A stretch of 64,000 nt of DNA from Hetaerina americana. Lineage: Eukaryota; Arthropoda; Insecta; Odonata; Calopterygidae. Numbering within the stretch: the stretch's first letter is position 1; each line of letters begins with the position of its first letter. Positions 1 through 11,303 of this stretch are shown one piece after another. The translations under genes were made by a program, and so were the position numbers. Under the pieces are notes generated by a model. The model saw only the letters and a list, made by a program, of their open reading frames with translations. It had not been told where the DNA came from and made no database searches. The DNA lies in assembly GCA_022747635.1 (NCBI GenBank), contig JAKTNV010000003.1, positions 14,998,911 through 15,062,910 of the forward strand. The letters are read 5' to 3'.

Positions 1-490
1 GGATGCACTGATTATACATAATTACCAAAACGTCCGAAGAAATTCATTGATGTGTACTGCTCCTACGGTAAAGTGATAAAACATTTGTCATAGGGAATCA
101 ACTGAAAAGTAATGGATACTACGAGGAACGACATCATTATGAATGAGAAAATGATTTGCATTATCAGTTCCTCATTTACAAGAGGGACTGATTATGTAAA
201 TAAGTAGTTTTTGATAAAAAATAATACATGAATAATAAAAAATAATGTATGTAAACTAATTCCTCAAAAATTATGGCATTTAAATAAATTTAAATGTGAT
301 GTAATCTCGGGCGAACAAATGTTTAAAGCGTGCATAAATATATTACACGTATCTGAAAAATAATATGAAAAATTATGACACAAAAATCTGTACTACTACA
401 CGTGCGATACATTTTTACAAAAAAGCCTAAATATGGTAGTTAATGTTATTTATTAATGATTACATTCCATTAACAATATTTTATTCTTTG

Positions 491-962
491 AGGGATCTGG
501 GTTCGAGTCCCAGTCAAGGCGAATGATTTTTACACTCTGAAATTGTTGCATTGAAATGCACATTAGCGGATGACTCCGTTAAAAGTTACTGTTGCGGCAT
601 CTCCCGCAGTTTCTTTGGAATTTGTCAAAGTATTAACACCATAAGTGTTTAAAGTTGGCTTTAACCTCGTGGACAGTGGCGCCTCGCGCACGACTACGAA
701 TGCATGTGACATTGTATGTACGGTATTTCGTCACAACATCTAGTTCCTTTAAAAGCCCCAAAATTTCAGAGTTTAAGAGGACGCCTCGGTAGCTTAAGTG
801 GCTAAAGCACTCGACCGGATATTGAGGGATCTGGGTTCGAATCCCAGTCAAGGCGAATGATTTTTACACTCTGAAATTGTTGCATTGAAATGCACATTAG
901 CGGATGACTCCGTTAAAAGTTACTGTTGCTCCCGCAGTTTCTTTGGAATTTGTCAAAGAAAA
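491..962 (+). repeat. tRNA-like tandem repeat, about 1.4 units
   Basis: This is a partial unit followed by one full unit of the 335-bp repeat family also found at 51920-53802. The same B-box segment recurs at about 494 and 828, giving a period of 334 bp. The first unit starts abruptly in the anticodon/T-arm region. The second carries the complete tRNA-like part at 783-855, then the T5 run, and ends in the CGCAGTTTCTTTGG motif shared by the family. It differs from the 52 kb array at scattered positions and has lost a short stretch near 929. No target duplication was recognised, and there is no inverted left part as at the other loci. Confidence 0.85.
783..855 (+). tRNA. tRNA-like sequence (probably not a functional tRNA)
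   Basis: A 73-nt cloverleaf can be drawn: 7-nt acceptor with one mismatch, 4-bp D stem, 5-bp anticodon stem, 5-bp T stem with TTCGAAT loop, discriminator G. The A box (TAGCTTAAGTGGC) and B box (GGTTCGAATCC) match Pol III consensus, and TTTTT lies a few bases downstream. The anticodon loop reads CCGGATA, so position 33 is C instead of the near-universal U and the nominal anticodon would be GGA without the long serine variable arm. It is therefore best read as a tRNA-derived module of a repeat. It could still be transcribed by Pol III. Confidence 0.55.
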
Positions 963-1554
963 CATGTGTTTATTTAATGTATCTGGTTAATCGAAAGACA
1001 TATAATGAAATAGGCTAAAATTTTCATGCTTTTCATTCATTTTCGCTGATTTGAATCTATATTGGAGTCAATTGATTCTGAATCCAATTTATATTCAGTG
1101 AATACGAGAGAAGAGCCGCAATTATTGGACTTGAATACGAGTAAATGTATAAAACGTACGGGAGAATATCTCCTATAAAATATAATCTACGGTAGTCTAG
1201 TACATCCATATTTTTCATTCCTGAATACAAGGGATGAAACATTGACAATAATATATTTTCGTGATTTAATTCATAATTCACAGAATATACTCATATCAAA
1301 GTCCGTCCCTATTTGCTTCATGGTTGAATCGTGGAATTGGCGAAATACCTTCAACTCAACTTGAAAATCCCAAATACCATTTCTTACCGCTTATCATAAC
1401 TTCGAGCAAATAAGCCTCTATTCACTAAGGAGGACAGCTAAGCTATCCCTGTTCTACATGCATTTTAAGTTGGCAACCCGTCAGCACAAGAATGCACCGT
1501 TGTTGGGGGCACTGGAAGTGAAATGCCACCTCAATAAATGTCAGGCACTACGGG

Positions 1555-1965
1555 GGTTATAGGTTATAATGGGGAGAGGGATTTTTTGGATGGGGGGATG
1601 AGATGATGTATTTTTCTTCTCCCTTCTCTAAAGGGGGAATGGGGTCGGGGTGCGGGAGGAGGAGGGGGGGGAGCAGGATTGGAGGGATGGGTGGGTGCGG
1701 GGGTGCAAGCGTGAACAGGAACGGAAGTGGCAGAAAGCAGAAGCATGCTCAGACGTGCACACACGTCGCCTCGTGTTCATCCCCCCGACGCGTCTGGGGG
1801 ATGAACACGGAGGTGGTGGTGAGACATATGAGGGGTATTAGGAATGACGGAGGGAGATCGGTGAAGGGGGATGTCAATAGTGCGGGAAAATTTTCTCAAA
1901 TAGGGGAGCATACTTGGGGGAAGGGGGGTTGGCGGAGAGGACGGGGCTTAACGCCACTGTCCAAC
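1555..1965. other. G-rich purine-skewed island
   Basis: The plus strand is dominated by GGGGG/GGAGG runs in contrast to the AT-rich flanks. Open frames on both strands here (Gly/Arg-rich on one, Pro-rich on the other) are explained by composition and show no domain. It is one of about nineteen such islands in the window. Confidence 0.6.
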
Positions 1966-4163
1966 GAAGGAGAGGGCTCAGTGCGAAAAAAAATATGGTA
2001 CGTGGGCGAGAATAATATTGAGTAGGAACATACTCCTTCGGATATGCACTAAGAGTTCCACATAGCACTACAAAGAGGAAAAAAAAGAAATCAAGTTATG
2101 ATTAACTCCTTCATTGGTCCAAACTAAGCGTTCGTAATTGCAATAATTTTGAGTTTCTCAAATTATTATCGACTGAATGAATTAAAAATGTCTTTAACGT
2201 GAAAAGTAAAAGTTTTCTGGGTCGTTGGCGTTCTGATGATGTTTTGATAAATGATATCATACATAGTAATGCGTATGAATATTGCCCTGGTGGTTACACT
2301 GCACCATTTGGTTCAACCCCGAATATCTTCAAACAAGGAATTTAACGAATAAATAGGAAAGGGAAATGTGTTACTTGGCATTAGGATATTTAAAACCAAA
2401 ATCAAATGAAGAAGATAGGAGTTTAACGTAATGAAATATGACAAAAAAAACCTGTGTTAAATAGGCTTCTTTTGAGTTGGAGGCAAATTTAACACGTCAT
2501 ATTTAGCCCAATGAAAGTTTATAATTCTTGACCGTCATCGCCCCAAGGCTTACACACACAAAAGTTCATTGACTGCCCAAGCGGGCAAGTATAAACCGTC
2601 CCGGTGAGTGAAGTCCCACCTTTACCGGTCATTGTACATAAGAAACGCATGGCATTGAAGAAAGAAACATGGCTGAGGTGGAAGTGCGGTTTGCGAGAAA
2701 GTGAAACTTAAAACTAGGAATAAAATATGAATTCTTAATCTAACAAGAAAGGAAAGCCGACAGGGAACGGCTTTTTACAAAAAAGAAAAAAAAAGTACGT
2801 CACTAACAGCACTAACTGCCCACCGGCAAACTCTGAGCATAGAGCGGTACAAAATGGAAGCGGTGGCGAGGGTCGCCCATTTCCCACAGCGGGAAATTAC
2901 ACTTGGGCTTGAGGAGCGGGTGTTGACCTGATTAGGATTGATCTTTAATATAACATGGTCAAAAACATTACAGAAAAATCTCTCTCGAGTTTGAACCCAA
3001 GACACACATTACCACATTGCGGCCATTCAATTACATAAATATATTGGTGGCGAGAAAACCTAATCTAAGTTTAAAATATATCCCTACTAAAATACAGTAA
3101 AAAGTACTCCTTATCGCAGTTTCTAAAATGATCAAAGCTTGTGGAAATAATCTTGAGTTACATTGAAATCGAGGTTCAAATAAATTTTTTTTCATCATTT
3201 ATAGAAGAGCAATCGCCAACTCCCGTGCTCCGTCCGTATTGAAGGATCTAAATTTGTATGGTACAGGAGCAGTGTCGCCAGGAGAGGAATCTGTATGCGT
3301 TAAGGATGCAATAATTAGCATTAATACTTTCTTTGGCCAAACACTGAACTAGAACGCCGAATCACGATGCGCCGTTAAATGAAAGGAATGTTCCAAAGGA
3401 GGCCATGTCTTCACCGTGTTAAAGGAGAACCACCATAAGAAACCGATTAATTGAAGAGAAGAATGAAAGTGAGAGGAAAAAACTCGGAAAAGAAGCATTA
3501 TTAAAGCTAAAGAAGAGGTGACAGGGAAAATTACAATTATTAATTCGAAATCTAACAGTTTTTCGCCGCTCAAAAAGTATATCAATTTCAATAAAAAATT
3601 CATAATATGTAAGACGATTGATATTTTTAAAATTTTATGCATTGAGATGTTTTGGAATATGAAATACGAGGCTCGTATTTAGTGGCGCACCAAAGATCCG
3701 GGTATCCCTGCATCTCCATATTAAAGAAGGAGAGAAAAATTTTATTTAAATATCCAGTATGTGAGTGAAAGGAAAATGTGTACCGTATTCGGTTTATCGC
3801 ATGATAAATAAATTTAACAAGGTTCGTAAATGTGTATTGTATACAGTTCTAAGTACGCCAGGTAAATTTCTTTTCCTAGATTCCTATCAGATCTTTCATT
3901 CGAGTAAACATCCTTGGGTACCTAGATATAAATTTCTTAGCTATAAGTATTCTTTATCACATCAGCCATAAGTATCAATACGCGCTCTTGTGATAGGACT
4001 AATAAATATAGAAGAACACAAAGAACTCTACCTTTCTTTGGGTTGGTGTGCTCATATCTAGACTTAAACTTAATGACGCATTCAAAGAAAAGGAGGATGT
4101 AGTGAAGGAGGAAAAGATAGCTGAGTTTTATGATTAGAATAATGATAACGGAAAGAAAACTGA

Positions 4164-4208
4164 GTGTGTGTGTGTGTGCGTGTTTGTGTGTGAGTGAGTG
4201 CGTGTGGC
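4164..4208. repeat. GT/TG microsatellite
   Basis: Imperfect (GT)n run with GTGAGTGAGTGCGTGTG-type interruptions. Confidence 0.9.
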
Positions 4209-5340
4209 TTTCTATGCGCAGCTTTGGAGTTTTTCGATTCGTGAAGAGATTTTTTTCTTTTATTTTTTACCCCGCCCCATTCAAAATAAATACATTCTCA
4301 GATGGAATTGTGCTCCCTGCCCACCGTCGTCCCGCGTAGTCTCCGCCATTTCTTTTATTACCCTCAACGGTGATTTGAACGGAAAATGGCTTCCAAGAGA
4401 AACGTTATGTATGTTATAATTTCACTCGGAGCTTGGGCGCCGAAAATCTCTCCCTTCTGAAAGCGTAATGCGGAGAAAAACGAGAACAAATGAGGATCGG
4501 ATTTAAGAAGAAGGGCGATACAATGGGCGCGCACCAACATTACCTTCGCCGCTCGCCTTTTAACGCCATGCCCCCGTTCCTTTCTCCTTTTAAGGGGAAG
4601 ATGCCCCTCTGAGTGCAGTAGTTCTCCCTAACGAGAATGGAATAAGGCTGAAGCTCTCATAAAAGGGTTACTTGGGTAAAATGATGACGGTGGATGAGAG
4701 AGAAATCATAGGGTATACTATATGCCGTAGAAAGAGTTACACGCAGATATATTCGTACTTTGTAAATAAGTCATTAAGGTTCTTTTCGTCAAGAGAATTG
4801 AGTGTCAAATAGAAGAACGTGATGTTTCTTGGATGAGGTTAAAAGACGTTAAAAAGTACAGGAATAACTGTAGACGCCAATAATAGTCTAATTGGTTGAA
4901 ATTATGCATTGCGTGTTAATGTTAAAAAAATGGAATCCAAGATAAGAAATTCAACATGTCACTTGATAAACAATCATATTTATACACATTACAGATCGTT
5001 ATACCCTTCATTAGTGCCAAAACGTTGTTCATTTCGTGGTGTAATTGGACATGGGTTTGTGAGATGTGTTTTGCAAATGATAGAGTGGTGGATAGATCCC
5101 TTGAAGTGAGGAGATGGGTGACGGATATTCCAAGACAAAAAAACAGAATGAAGGACTAAGCTCAGGGGTAGCAAAATTATGAATTTTGCGAAGGAGGAAA
5201 TGCTACGTAAGGAATGGATTGTAAATGAAATGATGTGTGGACGCTACATGAGGAAAAATCGTATAATGAGGTGAAGGAGGTTAAGCATGAGGAAAGGTGT
5301 ACTCGCACATACCTATATATGTATCAGGAGAATTTCCCCA

Positions 5341-5385
5341 AGATCATTATAAGTCATTATAGATCATTATAAGATCATTATTATT
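5341..5385. repeat. Short degenerate tandem repeat (GATCATTATAA-like)
   Basis: Four near-copies of an 11-mer based on GATCATTATAA lie head to tail. Too short to assign to an element. Confidence 0.7.
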
Positions 5386-6594
5386 TAATAATATATGTGG
5401 TACTACGGATACGTTACATATATTGTCAGTTCTAAAAATAATCACTGTACTCGCATTGAGTTTCAGATTAATTTAACTTGCATATTTTAACCTATTTCTT
5501 TCGATTGTAATTCAGATCTTTAGCGCAATATGGTCATAAGTGTGAAGTAGCTGTGATAATTCAAACATAAATCATGCAAAAGTTCTTCATTTTCTGAGAG
5601 AGATGATGTCATCGTTTCACTATAAAATATAATTATTAAGTAAACAAGAAAAGAATACATCGAAGAAAAATACATCATAAACTGATCAGTAGTAATTAAT
5701 TTTTATATTTACCAGACCATGCGATTTCCAACAAGTGTATAACCCATTCGCCGACGAAAGAGCAAATTATACCGTGGTTCGAATTTATTTTAGGGAATAG
5801 AAAATGTGTTTGGATATAGACATCGATTTCCTAATGTTTTTGACGACCCTACGTGAACGCATTTAGAGATAAAATGAGGGTGCTTGAGGCAAAATTGAAG
5901 GCAGATGCCTCAATCAAGGTCAAGGAAGAAATATGGAAGCTAATTAAATACGAACGCTGAGAAAGATGAGGACATGGAAGAGAATCATCATAATAAAAAG
6001 ATAAATGGACGGATGAAGTAACCAATCATCCGATCGAAATAATGATGATTCTGTGAACGCAGCCTCCGTAGCGTAAAGCAACGACTAACCATTCACAAGC
6101 TATACTGCTCATCCATACGATTAAGGCGTACACAAATTTCAGCTCATTGGTTTTATCACTCTCATATTGCCCTCGCGATTCTTCGATACTCCCGCCATCT
6201 CCACTGGACCAGAAATTTCGCCCGGCAAGGAATCACAATCCCGACGACGTTGCGGCGTTGGCGAAAAATAAAACAACGTATTCTGAAATACGATTGCATA
6301 CACTGATCCTTTCGAAGGTTATAGGTGCCATGAAACCGTCTCGCTGGGATATCAAATTTCATATGAATAATTCGATTAAGAGGATAGAATTGTCGTGCGT
6401 CCCTCCTGAAATCCTATCGAAGTTACCTATATACGCATACGCACATAAACCGGATTCCAGAAGGGGCGGATGTCCCTACATGTAAAAAAAATACGGTCAT
6501 GCGATTAGCTATTCCGGAACTTTATCACCCTCCTCACTCAATACCCTATAAATGTTATTTTTACCGCCCCACATAACGGCTTTCTCGTCGTATA

Positions 6595-7160
6595 CCCCAT
6601 CCTTCCCCCGAGAGGAGTTGGAGGGAGGGGAAGGGAGGGAGATCGGAGGGGGTGAGAGACGTCTCTTTATAGTTCCCCATCCTCCCCTGGCGAAGAGGCG
6701 AAGAAAGCGCGCAGATATCAACGCGCCCGCCCCGACATCCGACAAACACCCTTCGACAACGGAACCGAAAGGTTCCCCCTATCTCATTCTTCCCTCCTCC
6801 GAAGGTGAAAAGTATGATCCTGGGGGTGGAGACCCGATGTCCCCAAGCACGCATGACATCTCCAGCGAGCACACCACCTCCCCCAAGCCACGCAATTTTT
6901 ATTTCCTCACGCCTCCGCCGCCGAAGATGGCTGCCGAATTGTTGACTGCATTCCGAAGGGATATTACGTATTTTGTGGGGGAGGTGGGGAGAAAAGAGAG
7001 GTGGGAGAGTGAGGGAAGGCGGAGTTGCAGGGATATGGTTGGTGAGAGGGGGTAGGATCTCGGATTAGGCCGAGAAAAGGGAGATAATACTACATGTGGC
7101 GACTGGGCACGGGGGAATGTGGAGGGAGGAGGCGATGGGTCCGAGGCATGAGGGTGAGGG
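6595..7160. other. GC-rich island without recognised gene
   Basis: The base composition is markedly GC-rich, with purine-skewed GGAGGG and GGGGAGG tracts. A 167-codon open frame at 6552-7055 and overlapping minus-strand frames are low-complexity and show no family motif, so none is called as a gene. 7161-7496 returns to ordinary sequence. Confidence 0.55.
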
Positions 7161-7496
7161 GAAATATGTCAGGCGTAAGGGATATAACAATCGCTGACGT
7201 GCTTGCTCCGAATGCAGGACTGTCGAATAGCCTCAAACCCTGGGCAGAGGGGAGATAACGAAGGGAGTAGTAGAGGGCGAATCGCGTCAAAGAAACATCT
7301 AAAGTGGTCCCGCGGAGTGACTTGTCCTCTCTCAGGGATATTTTCACAAAAAATCATGCCATTAGGGACATTTTTGCTAACTGAAATGACTTGAATCATA
7401 AGTAACTTTTAACTTTAAGTTATCTCACATTTATATTCATTGAAATTCCTTCTCCAATTTGGTATACTTTCTCCCGAGCCAACAGTTTCAACCTGT

Positions 7497-7650
7497 GCAA
7501 CAATTTCAGAGCGTAAAAATCATTCGCCTTGACTGGAATCCCGATCGAGGCGAATGATTTTTACACTCTGAAATTGCCGCATTGAAATGCATCTTAGCGG
7601 ATGATTCCGTTAAAAGTTACTGTTGCGGCATCTCCCGCAGTTTCTTGGAA
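7497..7650. mobile_element. Short fold-back member of the tRNA-like repeat family
   Basis: The left part (about 7497-7537) is the reverse complement of the segment at 7541-7581, forming an imperfect hairpin of about 40-bp arms. The sequence then runs on in the sense direction to CGCAGTTTCTTGG. Left and right ends match those at 28386, 38039 and 51919. Most of the tRNA-like module is missing; only the T-stem and acceptor edge remains at the hairpin tip. A target duplication is not obvious here. Confidence 0.8.
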
Positions 7651-7813
7651 TTTTCAGCTAGGTTTGGTACAAAACTTAACCAGTATACCTTTCCTCCTTT
7701 CACTCAGCTGCTATATAGGTCACCTTTTCTACCTTTTATTCGTCATCTCAAGCAGTAGGATTTTTCATCATTATTTTAGCTAGTGTTATGATTCTCATTA
7801 CTCCTCATGTGTT

Positions 7814-8319
7814 CTACATCTACATCTACATAATACCCCGCAAGCCGCCGCAAGGGCGTGTGGCGGGGGGTGTTAGGTCACCAACCGTAAAAAGGAAAAA
7901 TACCACATGAAAAAAAACAACACGAAAATTACACCCACAGCAGCGCGCACACTCATGCAAAAATCCTTTCATCCAATACTCATGCAAACACATATACCGC
8001 AAAACAACTTAAAAAACTGCACCCCGTGATGCAGCACGAAAGCCATCCTACAACACGGAAGCCAGGACACAACAAGCAAGAAATTGAAACATCACTACCA
8101 CATGAAAATGCACCACGAAACACTCTACCCCCAAAGAGTCTGTAAAAGGCGACCCAACGTTGCAGGTAGCAGGAATTTCCCCCCGCGGAGAGGGACGAGG
8201 GATTGAAAGGAAAGAGACTTAAAAACAGATGAACGGAACACGAATGAGGTCATTCGGAAAGAATGGGTTATTATAGCAAAACACATAAGGTTAGTGGAAG
8301 AGCATGCATTTAAATACAA
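7814..8319 (-). other. LINE 3' untranslated region with hexamer tail
   Basis: This follows the ORF2 stop and ends in (TGTAGA)3. The terminal part around 7838-7875 is very GC-rich and can fold on itself (GCCGCCGCAAGGGCG region). It matches the plus-strand sequence at 60545-60769 almost base for base, confirming it as the conserved 3' end of a mobilised family. A conserved, structured 3' end is the expected recognition site for the element's own reverse transcriptase (inference). Confidence 0.85.
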
Positions 8320-8757
8320 CTAATTATTTTTTAGACGCTGAGGGTGGCAAGTGGAATTTTTGCTATCTATAACCCTGCAGTTGCTATCCCGTATTGTCCG
8401 TGGGAAGAAGGAGTCCTTGAGTCGGCTAGTTCTGGCATCTATTTCCCGAATTTTATATGCACGATCCAAGCGACCAATGTATGTAGGAGTACGAATAATT
8501 TGCGAGACCTCGGCGCTGAAACATGCGGATCTAAATTTATTTAATAATTTCAATCTTGCATTGAATCGTCTTTCAGCCAATGATTCCCACCCCAAATCCA
8601 TGAGCATTTCGGTGACGCTTTGCGTTTTATCGTAGGAATTTTTTACAAAACGGGCTGCCCGGCGTTGAACCTTCTCAATTTCCCGAATGAGATCTTTTTC
8701 ACTCGGATCCCACACGCTGCATGCGTATTCTGAGGCCTTACAAGAGCGTGGTAACAA
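8320..8757 (-). pseudogene. LINE ORF2 C-terminal region, frameshifted
   Basis: This frame encodes the region downstream of the RT domain in CR1/jockey-type ORF2 proteins. It includes VWDPSEKDLIREIEKVQRRA, the residues KNSYDKTQSVTEML, WESLAERR and a terminal SFFPRTIRDSN segment. It should be continuous with the RT frame, but the two are offset by one base. Homology passes from one frame to the other at about 8722-8727, consistent with loss of one nucleotide. The first codons of the open frame (roughly 8757-8728) are out-of-frame readings and not native protein. The reading frame ends at the start of the 3' untranslated region. Confidence 0.88.
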
Positions 8758-10475
8758 CGTTCCTTGACCTTCGAGTCACTTTTGCCGACAATGCGTCTAA
8801 TGAATCCCAATTTTTTATATGCTTGACCACAGACTTTACGTATGTGACTCCCCCAAGTTAAGTCTTTTGTGAATGTGACACCTAGGTATTTTACCGTATC
8901 AACTACTGCTAGGTCACCTCCAGCTAATTTGTAAGCAAATCCCGTTGATCTTTTAAAGAAATTTACCACTGAACATTTATTATAATTTAGAGTCAATCCC
9001 CAGTTAGAACACCATTTAGTAATGCAATCTAAATCCTGCTCTAGAATAAAACGATCCTCATCCCCAGATATCTCCCGATAGATCACCGTGTCATCCGCGA
9101 AAATCCTAATTTTACTTTTCACTTCGCGGTTCAAATCGTTAACAAAAATCAAGAAAAGCAACGGCCCGATCACACTTCCCTGAGGTACCCCCGACGTGAC
9201 TCGAACGCTGTCGGAACTAGCGCCATCAAGGACTACCCTCTGTTCCCGCTCTGAAAGAAAATCTTTAACCCAGCTTATGGCGCCCTTGTTTATACCCGCG
9301 ACCTTTAATTTATGAATGAGTTTACCATGTGGGTCCTTATCAAATGCCTTTTGAAAATCTAAGAAGATGGCATCCACTTGCCTACCTCTGTCACCAGATA
9401 AAAGTAAATCATGTGTAAATAATCCTAATTGAGTTTCGCAGGAGCGGGTTTTCCTGAATCCGTGTTGATTGTCACTTAAAAAGTTAATATTGTCAAGGTG
9501 TCTCATTATTGAACTGACAATTATGTGCTCTAAGATTTTGCAACAGATAGAAGTGAGAGATATAGGTCTGTAATTACTGGGATCCTCCCTGTCACCACTT
9601 TTAAAAATAGGCGTTATTTGCGCGGTTTTCCAAATCTTAGGTACTTTGCACTCTGTGAGGGATTTGTTAAATATAAATTCAAGGTACGGGGCAATGTTTG
9701 GAGCTAAATGTTTTATCACCCTAGCTGGTATATTTTCGGGACCCGTGGATTTGTTGGGTTTAATCTCATTAAGCAATTTTAGAATTCCTTGTTGGTCCAC
9801 TGTTATTTTTTTCATGGGTGGAGTATGTACTGTTTCTTGGAGATATGCGGTGGCAACATCGTTCGTGAAAACGCTTTGGAAGAATGAATTTAGGATGTTA
9901 GCTTTACCCTCACTGTCTGTATGAATTATATTGCTACAATCCCTTAAGCAAGCCACGGTTTGTTTACTCCCATTTACTTCCCTAACATATGACCAGAAAG
10001 CTTTGGGGTCAGTGTCCAAGTGCTCGCAAAGTACTTTGCGTTTAAAGTCCAGTAAAGCGCTACGTAATTGTGTTTTGGTTTCAATTTTGGAGGATCTATA
10101 TGTGTCCCATAATTGTTTATTCTCAGGGGATGATGTGTTCACGCCTGCCCTCTTTACCCTAGAGTGTAGCATTCTCTGCTTTCGAAGGGCTTTTCTAACG
10201 TCTTTATTGTACCACCTGGGGTCGCGATTTGCTTTAACGTACTTTATAGGTATGAAATCTACGATTCCTTTTTGCATGATATTGACAAATTCTGTCCAAG
10301 TTTCTTCCACGTTGACATGACTTAAGCGGGTTTTGAACTCGGGTAGTGAATAGTTTAATTGATAGGCAAAAGATTCAAAGTCTGCTTTATGGTAATTATA
10401 AATTTTTCTTTTTGGTTTAATGATCTTTTTTATTTCTATGTCCAAGTGGACATTAATTGCTTTATGGTCACTCAA
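8643..10475 (-). pseudogene. LINE ORF2 reverse transcriptase domain
   Basis: The frame opens at residues SDH (2-4), the last catalytic motif of the APE-type endonuclease, so it is the continuation of the frame at 10506-11180 after a single stop. RT landmarks in order: NYRPISL (301-307), NQHGFR near 336, motif A DFQKAFD (373-379), motif B SGVPQGS (428-434), motif C FADD (459-462), and KYLGV at 529-533. All catalytic aspartates are present. After about residue 581 the frame is no longer native because of the frameshift near 8725. An AFDKDPHGKL segment has Asp where Val is usual. The RT would copy element RNA at a nicked target. The apparent start codon here is TTG, an artefact of the stop and not a real start. 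Confidence 0.93.
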
Positions 10476-10505
10476 GCCCTCATCAGTTGATACACTTATA
10501 ATACG

Positions 10506-11303
10506 TTAAGGCGTGTTTGTAAGAAATACATCCAATATGTTCTTTCCACGGGTGGGCATGCGTACTGCTTGATGGAGGGAGTTTCTTTGAACCAATTTTA
10601 TCATGGAATTGCAAGATTCGCGATCGCGGGTCCCAGATTTAACGATATTGTTGTCCCAATCTATACCAGGGATTTTAAAGTCGCCACCAATTATGTTTAT
10701 GCTGTTGTTATATTTACGTGTAAAATTGTAAATTTGATCGTTGAGGGTGTGAAGTGTTTTCAAATCTGAGTCAGGAGGTCTGTAGAAAGAGCATAAATTT
10801 ATGTTGGGTTGATTGGTCCGTATTAAGGTGCACCAAACACTTTCTGTGTTATTATTTTCAAATGAAACTTGCCTGCTTTCAAAATGACTTTTAACTGCCA
10901 CGAAAACCCCTCCTCCGGGTCTTGTATCTATATCGTGTCGGTAAACTTTGAAATCTATTGGGAAAATTTCTTGGTCGTTTATGTCATTGCACAGCCAACT
11001 CTCAGTGCCTAATACTATATCAGCGGAATGAGTTTGGATTATGTGTTCTAGATCCGTTGATTTGTTCTTGAGGCTTCTGCAATTTATAGCAAGTATAGTT
11101 AAATTAGTTTGATGTTGAATAACGTCCTTATTTGTGCCTGACTGTAATTTAGGACTCCTTTGTGGGGAAGTGCGTGTCACATGTCTTTCTAAATCAATGC
11201 CAGTGTTGTCGGTGACTTTTATATTTTTATTAATAATATTATACGCGCTATCCCCAGATGTTATTGACCCACTAAGTGACCTGCCCTCTATCCTAAAAAA
11301 GGC
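10506..11303 (-). pseudogene. LINE ORF2 N-terminal part: APE-type endonuclease
   Basis: The open frame runs from about 11303 to a TAA at 10506-10508 and is in the same frame as the RT segment; only ten codons separate that stop from SDH. Counting from the GTG at 11180, motifs seen are INCRS (32-36), GTESW with the metal-binding Glu (E60), YRPP (133-136) and GGDFK (165-169). The expected GDFN motif has Lys in place of the catalytic Asn (codon 10674-10676), so cleavage activity should be lost. There is no ATG between 11303 and the endonuclease core, and the frame overlaps the end of ORF1 in the -1 register. Translation by frameshifting from ORF1 is therefore the simplest reading. A GTG or other non-AUG start is the alternative. 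Confidence 0.9.
11288..11303 (-). promoter_or_regulatory. Candidate -1 programmed ribosomal frameshift site (T TTT TTA)
   Basis: The minus strand reads CCT TTT TTA GGA TAG in the ORF1 frame. The heptamer T-TTT-TTA is in the correct X-XXY-YYZ register, two codons before the ORF1 stop. The -1 frame opens at 11303, just ahead of the slip, and continues without a stop and without ATG into the endonuclease. I could not identify a strong downstream stem-loop or pseudoknot by eye. Confidence 0.6.

Larger units (their letters stand above)
963..6594. other. Non-coding AT-rich stretch, no gene recognised
   Basis: Six-frame reading shows only short open frames without recognisable domains. The stretch contains a GC/G-rich island (1555-1965), a GT microsatellite (4164-4208) and a short degenerate tandem repeat near 5341. 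A B-box-like match near 2985-3000 (minus strand) has no convincing A box. Nothing else was identified. Confidence 0.6.

Noticed and set aside
783..855. Functional tRNA-Ser(GGA) gene
   Set aside because: C33 in the anticodon loop, an acceptor mismatch and no long variable arm; it is embedded in a repeat.
2960..3040. tRNA-derived repeat on the minus strand
   Set aside because: B-box resemblance only (GGGTTCAAAC), with a weak A-box-like segment too close; not convincing.
6552..7055. 167-codon plus-strand frame in a GC-rich island
   Set aside because: Low-complexity segments, no domain, and similar frames on the other strand.
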